The translations under genes were made by a program, and so were the position numbers. Shown in pieces: positions 43,900-54,559 of a stretch of DNA of 64,000 bases (position 1 is its first letter; each line of letters opens with the position of its first letter). Source of the DNA: Sympetrum striolatum (Eukaryota; Arthropoda; Insecta; Odonata; Libellulidae); the NCBI GenBank assembly GCA_947579665.1, contig OX388351.1:1302001-1366000 (forward strand), written 5' to 3'. Under the pieces are notes generated by a model. It saw only the letters and a program-made list of their open reading frames with translations. It was not told the origin of the DNA and made no database searches.

Positions 43900-44768
43900 C
43901 ATAGCTTAAATGGCATATTATTCACTTTCCAATACAAAAAGATAGTGAAAAAATTTATTTTAAAAAACAGACAAGGAATTGGAATCTTTAATATCATTAG
44001 GAATGCTATTCCATAGCTTTGCCCCAGCAATACAAAAGGATTTTTGGTATGTGGTGGTTCTGTGTGGTGGGATGGTTAAGTAGTCGAGAGCCATTCTGGT
44101 CGTTACATTGGACTTTTTATCCCTAATTGGAAAAAGTTGCATCAGGTATTCTGGTTGTTGATTTAAAAAAAAACTATACAAATATGATCCAAGCATATAT
44201 TTTCATCTAGTTTTTACCTTTAGCCATACAAGATTGGCAAAGTAAGGGGTAATATTATCATCCTTTTTTGAGTTAAACATGAACCTAACACACATATTTT
44301 ATAGCCGTTGAAGCTTGTCGTTGAGTTCTTCGGTGAGGTCATGGTACACTAGGCAGCAGTAGTCAAAATGGGGGTAAATAAGTGTAGATACAAGTTGCTT
44401 ACGGGTATAACGGGGTGAGAGGTTTTTTTGAGTTTTAAGTTGATAAAGAATAACATTAACTCAATTACATATGGCTAGCACATGGTTGTGCCATGACAGG
44501 TTAGGGACCATAGTGACCCCTAGATTTTTTTACCAAATTTGAGTACATATACTATTTCCTCATCACCAACTGTTATTTTGGGTATAACATTAACTTCGAC
44601 ATTTCTAAGTAGTTTGGAATTACCAAGTATTATTGACTTTGTCTTGTTACAATTAAGCACAAAATTGTTTTTTATGGCCCAAGAATTGATGGCATTTACA
44701 TCTTGATTCACTTTGTCATTTTTGCTATTTAACTCGTTAATATATAAATAATTCCTAAACAATGAGTG
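43900..44768 (-). pseudogene. LINE C-terminal relic (CR1/Jockey type)
   Basis: On the minus strand: VNAINSWAIKNNFVLNCNKTKS, where RT motif D/E is expected (44,700-44,640); GVTMVPNLSWHNHV (44,520-44,480), which matches the GVxxDxxLSWxxHV box; YPHFDYCCLVYHDL (44,370-44,330); and the tail LTIPPHRTTTYQKSFCIAGAKLWNSIPNDIKDSNSLSVF (44,080-43,960). The catalytic RT boxes are gone and stops separate the pieces. The 5' end is truncated near 44,768, next to a family A relative. The 3' end is A/T-rich, to about 43,800. Confidence 0.75.
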
Positions 44769-44769
44769 T

Positions 44770-45337
44770 TACAGGACAATTTTTCATACAAAATTTGCAG
44801 TAAAATACATTATCTATAACTTTTGTAGGTATTTGTATATACCTACATTGCATTTTGAAAGAAATATGTATGAAAAACTTCCATTTCTGGATAAACAACA
44901 ACTTCCGGTTAACCATTATCCAAGAATAACTCCTAAATAATCAGTGTTAAAAAAATTTCATACAAAAGTTGTAGTAAAGTACATTATCTATAACTTTTGT
45001 ATGTAATTGTATATACCAACATTGCATTCCGACAGAGATATTAAAGAAATAAAATTTTGCTCCGGGTAAACCGGAACTTCCGGTTAAGTGATATTCATCA
45101 AAAACTAATAAGCATTTGGCATTGTTAGGAAAATACTAAATATGAAGTTTGGAAATTATCGAATAATTATTTTTTAAGATTGAGCGCACACAACCTCTTT
45201 TACCACAGACAGACAGAGAGACACACAGACAGACATGTTCGGGAAAAGAGCGAAACCGAGCTCTATGGGCCCCAAAACATCTTTTTTGCGAATACAATAC
45301 TTTCTCTATGCTACGTATAGGGAGAAAGTAAAAATAT
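44770..45337 (-). repeat. Family A relative with 174-bp tandem units
   Basis: On the minus strand it starts TTTTTACTTTCTCCCTATACG and AGAGAAAGTATTG, as in family A. It continues with a run of GTCTGTCTGTGTG and ends with two tandem units about 174 bp apart (ATAACTTTTGTA.GTA.TTGTATATACC at 44,816 and 44,990). ACTTCCGGTT occurs in each unit. The units differ in sequence and length from those at 18 kb, so this is a subfamily. Confidence 0.55.
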
Positions 45338-45341
45338 AGGA

Positions 45342-45947
45342 GGGTCATTCCACGCCAATTCGACAAGGAAATCGGCAAAATTGACCCTTGAGGTAACCGA
45401 TTTTTATCAAATTTGGAAGATCGCTTTGATTTGATAACAAAATGAAATCCCCCAAGCCGTTTTGTAATTAACGCATTTGTTTACGAAATATTGCAATGTT
45501 TAAAAATTGAAATTTTACAAAAGTGCCTTCGCATTCGAAGCCATATCTCCGGTAATATAGAAGTTAAAAATACACAACATAGCTTAATTAAAAGGTCTTG
45601 TATTATAAAAGATAATGATAGGAAGTTTTTATAAAATTTCAACAATTTAATAATGTTTATAACAATTTAAAATTTTCAAATCGATTTTTGACGATGTAAC
45701 CACCCCTTCGATTTTTCTCATTTTTTAATATGTTGTACATACAACCCTCCTCTACAATTTAAAAAAATTTGGCGAGGGTAATATTTCATTTAAGAAAGAA
45801 AAAAATTTTTGAGTATAGGCGTGACGCTCGCCGCGGCTCCGCGCCGTCCGGCTCGCGCGCTGAACGTTCGGAAGTGTGGCGTCTCATATCTCAGCACGCT
45901 TATTCTTCCATCTGCTTTTCACCAATTTCAACTGTTCAACCAATATT
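45342..45947 (+). repeat. Left inverted arm of PLE3
   Basis: Matches 48,299-48,897 in reverse with few substitutions and one gap near the outer end (GAAATCGGCAAAATTGACC against GTGATGTCC). The inner 120 bp includes an abruptly GC-rich patch (45,826-45,880, CGCCGCGG and CGCGCGC type) in otherwise AT-rich sequence. Confidence 0.85.
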
Positions 45948-45984
45948 AACCGACCCTTTAATTCCCTTCACCCTTACCGACTGA
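45769..45984 (+). other. Small frame in PLE3 left arm, mirrored in right arm
   Basis: A frame of about 70 codons with no ATG (it opens at TTG). Its first 55 or so residues recur in the mirror frame at 48,286-48,480 on the minus strand. The peptide is rich in Arg and Ser (VIFHLRKKK, RRDARRGS, SGSRAERSEVW). Identity follows from the inverted repeat and is no evidence of selection. I do not call it a gene. Confidence 0.2.
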
Positions 45985-46089
45985 TTTAACCAATGGGAGT
46001 CATTACACTCCGGGAAAAGAAAGTCGCTTAGGCAGACTGAACGAGACGTTACAATCCCTCGATCAAACACCTATTTCAAGCAAAAAATG

Positions 46090-48021
46090 CATAAATCAAG
46101 GAAATATCAAGCGAGGTAATTGAAAAACACTCTCAAAGGGATGGTTCACCTCAAAGTTCCAACATTGCTCCCTCTGATTTGACTACTGTTACTTCTAATT
46201 CTCATAGCTTTGTTAGAAATCTTTCATCTACTTCTTTTTCTCCTGAAGAACTTGACATATTAAACCTGGGTCTGAAATTCGCCTTTCCACCAAAAGTTTC
46301 ACTGTTAGATAAATTAGTGGCCAGCATAGAAAGTGGTATTCAATATTTGGATAACAAAACCAAAACTTCAATCAGGCTATCTTGTAGGAGAACTTTATCC
46401 AAGAATCTTAATTCATTACACTTACCTAACTCATCCAATTACTATAGTATAATAAAAGAATTAAGATCTAAAGATTGCTTTTATTTAAAAGCAGATAAAG
46501 GCAATTTAGTAGTGATTTTAGATAAAAAACAGTATTTTCAGAATTCTCAGTCTTCATTAGATGGTGGCCCATACATAACCTTGACAAAATCTCCTCTAAA
46601 TAGTTATGTTTTACAAATTAAAAATACTTTAAACAGGTGTCATAATTTAATATCATCCTCTTTGAAATATAAATTATCTGTGTCTAACCCTGCAATTCCT
46701 AAATTATACTGTTTACCAAAAATTCACAAGAATAATGAAGCTATGAGACCTATAGCTTCTGCCATTAATTCTCCTACTTACTATATTGCAAAATGGCTCA
46801 ATTCACAATTCAATAACCTACCTTTTTCGTTCAATCATTCAATAGTGAATTGTTTTGATTTTATCAACAAGATTTCCAAAATTGAATTAAAAGACTCTGA
46901 TCTGAAAGAGTTTCTTTTGATGTTTGCAGTTTATTTCCCAGTGTTCCCGTTGATGATACTCTAAATATTTTACATACTTGTCTTACTGATTTTGGTTTTT
47001 CTGATGTGATTATTGCTGAGTATCTTTCACTTACTAGAATTTGTAGGTACCAGAATTGCTTTCAGTTTAATAACAAATATTATACACAAACTTTTGGTAC
47101 AGCCATGGGAAATCCTCTTTCTCCTTTCTTTGCTAATATTTTTATGAATCATTTTGAAAATGTATGTAAACAAACCTTTGACTACTTCCCTAATGTTTCG
47201 TTAAGATACGTGGATGATGTTTTTGCTGTTTTTGACACCTCTATTATGCGCATAGATTCCTTCTTATCAAAACTGAATAGCTTGTTCCCTTCAATTAAAT
47301 TTACATTTGAAGTTGAACAGAACAATTGTTTACCCTTCCTTGATGTAATGGTCTCTAGAGTCTCTAACCGCCTACATTTCGATGTTTATCGAAAGCCTAC
47401 TTCGTCAAATAATTTTATTCCTAATTCCTCGTTCCATCCTTTAGCTCACAAACACGCAGCTTTTCATCATCTTGTTCATAGACTTGTAAACCTACCTCTA
47501 GATATTACTAGTTATAATAAAGAATTAAGTTTCATTAAAAATACTGCTAACATGCTAGGTTACGATTCTTCGTTAATTAATACTTTAGTTAAGAGACATA
47601 AATTTAAAAAATTGATTGGTCAATGCTCTACTCTTTCTCAAACTCCTGATACTTTACGTTCAAAATTTATTAAAATACCGTATTTTCCTTCATTAACAAA
47701 AGGTCTCTCCACAATTTTTAAACACAACAATCTTAAAGTATGTATTACAACGATATTAATTTAAAGAATTTGCTAGGTTCAACTAAGGACAAGACTGAAC
47801 TGCTTCATAATTCTGGCATTTACTGTATATCCTGCCCAGATTGCGAACTAAAATATATCGGCCAAACAAAAAGGAGAACTATCATCAGGTTTAAAGAACA
47901 TCTAGCCCACTTCAGATCTGGGAGATTTTCTAATTCGGCTGTTGCAAAACATATGTTTGACTTTGCACACAACATTAACGCAGATAATCTAAGCCTTGTT
48001 CACATTGCTAATTCAGGTTAA
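46090..48021 (+). pseudogene. PLE3 reverse transcriptase with GIY-YIG endonuclease (two frameshifts)
   Basis: Penelope-like polyprotein: the RT copies element RNA and the GIY-YIG nuclease cuts the target. The frame opens after a TAA near 46,087; no ATG is evident, so the true start is unknown. The N-terminal part has LDILNLGLKFAFPPK (near 46,250), FYLKADKGNLVVILDK (46,480) and PKIHKNNEAMRPIASAINSP (46,716). A frameshift near 46,905-46,916 precedes FDVCSLFPSVP, motif A, whose catalytic Asp is at 46,919. The second frame holds GTAMGNPLSPFFANIFM (47,095), the YVDD catalytic box at 47,207-47,218, and LPFLDVMV and VYRKPTSS (47,335-47,400). A second frameshift near 47,740-47,750 leads into the GIY-YIG domain: GIY at 47,815, CPDC at 47,833, YIGQT at 47,854, KEHL and AKHMFDFAHN. 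It stops at 48,019, somewhat short of the usual C-terminus. All catalytic residues are present; only the frame is broken. Confidence 0.9.
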
Positions 48022-48181
48022 GACACGTGGGAGAATTTATTTATTTATAAAATCGGGAACACCTCATGAATTTTGACACTGATTTCGACAGATCCTTGTT
48101 CAGCCTCGTTGATCTCGCTTAGCGACCTTGTTTTTTCCTCCTTCTGCTCGCTGTTTTCAGGTTAATTTCAGTCTCGAGGTT

Positions 48182-48226
48182 TCTTCTGAAGATGCTACAC
48201 GTAGTAGCGAAACGTTCGTCAAGACC
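48182..48226 (+). ncRNA. Hammerhead ribozyme of PLE3 (canonical core)
   Basis: CTGAAGA (48,186-48,192) matches CUGANGA. Stem II is GCTAC/GTAGC (48,194-48,198 and 48,204-48,208). GAAA is at 48,209-48,212. Stem III is ACG/CGU with a UU loop, and cleavage is predicted after C48220. Stem I pairs AAGA (48,221-48,224) with TCTT (48,182-48,185), and CC/GG can extend it across a bulge. This is the arrangement reported for Penelope-like elements. It lies between the ORF stop and the right inverted arm. Confidence 0.8.
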
Positions 48227-48298
48227 TTCTGTATTTTTCTTTGACAGCATAAGGTATATCGTTACTCCCTTTATTAACATTGCTGTCAGTGGTGTTTT

Positions 48299-48897
48299 AA
48301 TATTATTGGTAGAACAGTTGAAATTGGTGAAAAGCAGATGGAAGAATAAGCGTGCTGAGATATGAGACGCCACACTTCCGAACGTTCAGCGCGCGAGCCG
48401 GACGGCCCGGAGCCGCGGCGAGCGTCTCGCCTATACTCAAAAATTTTTTTCTTTCTTAAATGAAATATTACCCTCGCCAAATTTTTTTAAATTGTAGAGG
48501 AGGGTTGTATGTACAACATATTAAAAAATGAGAAAAATCGAAGGGGTGGTTACATCGTCAAAAATCGATTTGAAAATTTTAAATTGTTATAAACATTATT
48601 AAATTGTTGAAATTTTATAAAAACTTCCTATCATTATCTTTTATAATACAAGACCTTTAAATTAAGCTATGTTGCGTATTTTTAACTTCTATATTACCGG
48701 AGATATGGCTTCGAATGCGAAGGCACTTTTGTAAAATTTCAATTTTTAAACATTGCAATATTTCGTAAACAAATGCGTTAATTACAAAACGGCTTGGGGG
48801 ATTTCATTTTGTTATCAAATCAAAGTGATCTGCCAAATTTGGTCAAAATCGGTCACCTCAAGGGACATCACCTTGTCGAATTGGCGTGGAATGACCC
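48299..48897 (-). repeat. Right inverted arm of PLE3
   Basis: Reverse counterpart of 45,342-45,947. Substitutions include a lost G/A in the GC-rich patch and A/T changes near ACCTTTAAATTAAG. The close match suggests one amplification event or ongoing homogenisation by hairpin conversion. Confidence 0.85.
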
Positions 48898-48901
48898 AGG
48901 A

Positions 48902-51400
48902 GTATTTTTGGATTCATATAATTTGGTGTACACTCCTATTTTCTTTTATTAACTACGATACAGTATTCAATTGTGTAAGTTACTTTGCTAATTCGATTTA
49001 AAATTTTTATATATTTAGACGTTTTGTTTCATAAAAAAGACACCTATACTGCCAAATCCGATGTTCTTAAATTAGACATTCATTTACTTAACATAAGTAT
49101 TGTGCAAAGCATTGAACCGTTGTAGAAAAATCATGACAAGTAGAAGAAAATATTCTTTGATGTGGGCGCTTTACGTTTCGTTTGCTGTTGCGAGCCTTTA
49201 CCGTTAAATGGCATCTAATTTAGGTGATGAATTTTAAACAAGGAAGATGCCTTCCTCCAAACATACACAACTGCTCTGAATTAGAGCAACTGAAAGATAT
49301 GGAAGACAGCTTTTACATGAAAGCTCTATTCCTACGCATGTCACAGCTTTGAAGATGTACAAGTGACGCCACGTTCCCTTACTTTCATGTTAGATTCTCG
49401 TTTCCATACAGCAGAGAATACATTTTAAGTCTGGCATCAAACGGGAAGTTCTCACCCTACAGTATATTTTCTCTGCTCTCCTCTACAATCTGTTGTATTT
49501 GCATCCAAGCATGAACAGCATATTATGAGCAAAATTTCTTATTATTAGACGCTCGTGTTTCAACTACTGAGAACCGTGTCATTGTTCATTAAAATTCTCC
49601 TCTTTGAATAAAGCTTCCTAACAGGAATTACTGAATTTCCGCGTGGCATGAATTTAAAAAAGATTAGTAATAGAGAATTTAATCCATCCAGAGCGTTTGC
49701 GAAGTATTCCCTTTAATGCACAAAGTCATATCGCATAAAATTAATTAGGGAGCCAATTCATTGAAATATATGCGAGCTTGAACCCAGCAGCCTCAGCAAT
49801 CACCCCGTGCATCAAAGTAATTGGGAAATCAAAAGTATGTCACGTGCTGGCGTGTTTTCTATCTTTAATTGGATCATTTCGCTGAATTGGGAACCTGATC
49901 TGAATAAAATATAAATACATTATAATTAATAGAAAAACCTACAGTTCCAATATGATCCAAATGTGCTACAAATGATTATATAGCTTATGAAATTATCGGT
50001 GCGTTAATTCCTGAACAAAAATTACGCATTTTAATTATTTAACCAAAACCAGTCATACAGGGATTTCTTTTCTGATGTCAGCTAATTAATTTTTGTGCAG
50101 TACTGTTGAAGCCCATTATGTCGAAGGGCGCTATTTTCACCCTCTTCGATACAAATATGATAAAGATGAATAAAAATATGCTTCGATCATTTACTTATCA
50201 ATGTAATTAGGTATGGCTGACAATTTAACTTACAAATATAATAGGTCCTTTAGTAGAAATTAGTATCTTTTGCTAGAGTTTTCGCTTTTTAAGAGTAATG
50301 TCTATACGTCACGATTAGAGAAAAAGGGCTAATTTGCAAAATTTTCTTTTCCAACCCAAATCCTCACTCCAATTATGTCACTTCTCTTATTGAATCGATG
50401 TGTTTAATATATTTTCATTGCAAATATCGAGAAGTATTTATTTATCTCACCTGTTTATTTTACTACACAACGTTACTTACAATAAAGTATCACAGAGACG
50501 AAAGTATTGCTATAAAAATACACATATTACATAAGTTGTCATTGCCACACTAACAAGTTAAACTATCGAAAACCGAACTAAAATCTAACTCATACTTAAA
50601 CTAATTGGTCGTAGCAAGTATATGCATTCTTTAGTTGGTGTATACATGAAAGAGTCTATATTTCCACAGTAATGGTCAACCTTTTACTAATAACTTACGT
50701 AAACAGTAGCTGAGCAAAATAAAAATGCACGCACTAACTCGTAAGTGTTATCGATTATGTTCCATAACTTAACTGTAATGTATAGATCACACATACTAGT
50801 ATCAGTTTTAATTTTGGAATAAGCAAGTGATAAATAAACATAGCTGAGCGTTACGTAACGTCGGACCCTAATTAAAGCGAAAGGACGTAAGCTCGCTTGG
50901 GCATGACTCTAGTTTTTCTCGAAACGTTACATAAACAGAGGAGTAACTTCAACGCTTTGGTTGCATCTGTTTCGCAGGTGGCAGCCGAAACGCCGAGAGA
51001 GACGTGGAAATAAAGCTGTTCCTTGACCTAATTATAGAAATAGGACCGCTGACGCAACTGAGAGGCGGGTAAAAATTAGCGTCACGAAATCATAATCTGC
51101 TCTGAGGAACTCGCTCTCTCTGAGGGCAAACGGAGACGAAAAAATACGAAATGATCTGTCAGCGGGTCTCGTTATAAAAAAGCTCTCTTCCATTGATATT
51201 TAGAAGGGGAAATTTCAACGAACGAAAACGCCTTAAATGATATGCTCGCGAGAAAAATCGGAGTCACTAAAGCATTTTGAAATATTTCTATTTCGTTACT
51301 CGAGAATTTTACATTAATTACTAAAATCGTAGATTTGAAACGGAGCTGCACTTAAACGATTCCCGATGTAATAACAATCATATATTTCGATGTAAAAGCA
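48902..51400. other. No gene recognised
   Basis: AT-rich, with a GC-richer patch at 50,860-51,200. No conserved frame, element end or RNA gene seen. Confidence 0.5.
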
Positions 51401-51744
51401 AAGTAAAGTAAATTTATTTTATCTTGTAAAGAATAAAAACAACATGAAAAAAAATATTAAGAGGTAAATAGGTAGGTATGACCTGTTTCGGGGTTACCAC
51501 CAAACTCAATATAACATAAGGAGGGTTACTGGTGCTGATAAATAATTAACTTACTTAAAAAACATTAAAAATGCAAGTGGTTTAATAGAAATGGAAAATA
51601 ATGTGTGTTCTTTACACTTGTTCTTAAAAAAAAAGTCATACCTGTAAATTTTACAAAAATACTGGATACCTGTATATAACAATAATAAAGAAGAACGATA
51701 CTGTTTCCGATAAGTAATATAATTATAACTACCAAAAATTATTA

Positions 51745-51870
51745 TATTTAAAAAATCTATCAATATTTTCATTTGCCAATAACCAAGACTTGGCCAACTG
51801 TAGAAACTTATGACTGCGTTTCTCATTTTTTATTTCTTCAGGCAAGAAATCAAATATCTTTGGATCCATG
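51745..51870 (-). pseudogene. Possible LINE C-terminal scrap
   Basis: On the minus strand DPKIFDFLPEEIKNEKRSHKFLQLAKSWLL resembles the last residues of CR1/Jockey-type reverse transcriptases, where a PK.(W/Y/F)N.LP..IK box precedes a short helix. No neighbouring RT box was recognised up to 52,510. It could be chance. Confidence 0.3.
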
Positions 51871-54375
51871 TAAACGAAAGACCAAATGTATCTGAATACA
51901 ATTGAGGTTTATTTATTCTTTGCTCAGATGCGAGTAATCTGAGTCAATAAATGGGTGAAAATTCGATAGATTTCATATTGATTTAATATAACTGACCATG
52001 TAAAGCTAGAAAAATTTAGGATTCCATTTGTTTTACGTTCGAAATATCCAATGTTTCACAGTTGACAAGAGTCAAAATAGAAGGGTAACAATCTGTGTTA
52101 ATATTCCCGTATCTTGAAAGTAGTTAAGTGTCCTTCAAACACATTTGTTGATATTGAATGTGAAAACATCGTTTCTGTGTTGTAGAGCATTCTTGTTTTT
52201 CTTGACACAAACCTTTTTACAAAAATCTTTAATTACTATGAGGAGACTGACACTAGCTGAGTAGCATTCAGTATAAACACAAAATGAATTTTTATTTAAA
52301 GATATTTTAGTCCCGTAGCCATAATTTTATTATTCGATAAGGAAATGTTTTTCTGTCATCATACCAGTAATAAACAAACGAAAAACTTGATGGAACTGCT
52401 ATCGATTCATTAACTTTGTATTTTCTTCTTCTTTCATTAAATATACCTTCACCGCCAGAGTGATCAATCATGTAGCATGAAAAATATGCAATCATAACGC
52501 TGAGCAATAATTTAAAATCATTATAATAATAATTTTGAAAATTATTGAGGGAATTTCGTTCATGGAATGTAATTAATCATCCCAATTAAGATTTTAAAAA
52601 ATAAGGATGATTATTTAATCGGTGGTGACAGATGTGACAGATGAAAATGTGTTTGTTCTATTATTTATACCAATCGACACACATACCCCTCGTTAAAATC
52701 GCATTATATTTCCATCGTGAATCAATTAAAAATGTGTGTAAATTGGACTAGAATTAATCACTCCATCGTTCAATTCATTGCAAAAGAATCCATTTTGATT
52801 CCGTGGTGAACTGAAATGTGACATTTGAAGAAATTATTCTAACCTAAATTCGCAGAAGTTCATTTGTACCCGAATGAGTTATTTCAGCTTCTTACATTCA
52901 ATTTTAATCACTTCAGTTAATAATTCGCTGGTAAACTTATATTAATCAAATAAACTTTACTGAATTCCATAGGAGTAAGTGGGATAGCTAATATTATAGA
53001 AATGAATTAAGTTTTAACTTTCGCTATTATAATGAAGTACTTTTTGAAAGGAATTTTCAAGTAATGTTCAATTTCTGAAGTTATTAAATATATATCGGGA
53101 ATATTAAATTATTAATGATGATTTCTCTAATAAAAAAGGAGTGATTATACCAATTGAATCCATTTCAATAATCATTGAACTACTCTTTCCAACATATAAG
53201 TCAGAAAATAAATAAATAAAGGACTTTAATCTTCATAAGGATCTTAGCCTCCGGTGAGCTTACATTGAATAAAAAAGCGGTTTGTTATTTCTCCAAGAGG
53301 GCAAGTAGAATATCTAGCTTAAGATATACATCTCTCGAAATCACGATTATTTCTTATGCAAGGGTGCTCAACTCTTCCGAGCACGAAATAACACTCTCAA
53401 AGTAGGCCATTACAGAGTGACAATGAGTGCACAAGTGACGAATCATAGCTGCGGAATGGGGAATTCGATCTCTGTGAATAAATCTCTACTCAATTGGTGA
53501 ATCATGTTCATAAGCACGATTTTTAAATGCATAAGCTACAATTAATAGGGTGAGAGGGGCAAGAATTGCGTCAGAAACGACAAGATAAAAAATCAGCGAA
53601 ATGATAAGTTTGCCGATGTTTTAGAATCAAATTGACGAACGATATTCGAGAGCGGTAAAAAAGTTACGTATACCGTGGAAGCTAAAATAGCGGTTTCTGC
53701 TGTTTTTTTTACCGCGAAGTGGATGCAATTAATTTCAATCATACGCTTGTCCTCTTGCCAAATTTTATGAATATCGGCAAAGGTTAACGCGACTATTTTC
53801 GCGAAGCATTGCGTTAATTGCGATGTAACGGAAGAGTTATTAAGCATTCATTAGCGAGTCACTCGTGGCGACATGTTTCGTTGCATTTCCAATAATTTAA
53901 TAGCGTTAAATTTGACGACCGTGAAAAGTAACACTCAGATGCCTCTCCTTTTGCTTTTATTATCTTTTTCCGGCGAAATCACTTTTAGAACGGATGTCAT
54001 GGTTGATAAATGCGGTAATACATGAACTCTAATCACTCTCTGATTTAATTCTCGCTTGCAAATCATCTAAACTTATTTTATTCTTCTTTCTGTCCCAAAT
54101 ATCCAATTTTTATCGTTTCTTAGAATGCTTGTTTTCATACTGTACTTAATTTTCTAACCAATATTCTTTATTTTTAAACAATAATTTTAAAATGTTCAAG
54201 TATTCTCACAGAAGTTATTCATACAAATTCGTACTGCAGTGAACATTATTGACTAGCATTTCTTCGTCATTACTTTCCTTCATTATATACCCATACAAAG
54301 CTTTAATGAATGTACACTAAATTCATACTGCACTTATAAAATACCCATAAAGAGTGTCTAGTTCTTGGAGTGAAA
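51871..54375. other. No gene recognised
   Basis: Nothing supported. Confidence 0.45.
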
Positions 54376-54389
54376 ATAAAAACGGTTTA

Positions 54390-54555
54390 CAGTGGAAAAT
54401 GACACCGGAAACCGGATAAAAACTGTGACTGAACCGGAATATGGGACATGGATAGAACCGGAGAGAAAACCAGAATCAATAATTCCGATTTAATAGCCTG
54501 ATTTATTTGTTATAAGTTTCATACTAGAAAAACCGGATCAACCGGGTAATACATG
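54390..54555. other. Cluster of ACCGG motifs
   Basis: Within 160 bp there are six ACCGG or ACCGGA sites (ACCGGAAACCGGATAAAA, GAACCGGAATATG, GAACCGGAGAG, AAACCGGATCAACCGGG). The motif is close to ETS (CCGGAA) and Grainyhead (AACCGG) binding consensus. Function is a guess; it may equally be the remains of a short tandem repeat. Confidence 0.3.
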
Positions 54556-54559
54556 ATAG

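Larger units (their letters stand above)
45342..48897 (+). mobile_element. Penelope-like element PLE3 with 600-bp inverted ends
   Basis: A central Penelope-like coding region (46,090-48,021) and a hammerhead ribozyme (48,186-48,220) are enclosed by two inverted repeats of about 600 bp (45,342-45,947 and 48,299-48,897). Outer ends are GGGTCATTCCACGCCAATTC and its inverse. AGGA lies directly outside both ends (45,338-45,341 and 48,898-48,901) and may be a short target duplication or chance. Penelope elements can have direct or inverted terminal repeats, so the arms may be pseudo-LTRs. Alternatively, a PLE may have landed inside a foldback element. This is the best-preserved PLE here but it carries two frameshifts. 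Confidence 0.8.
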
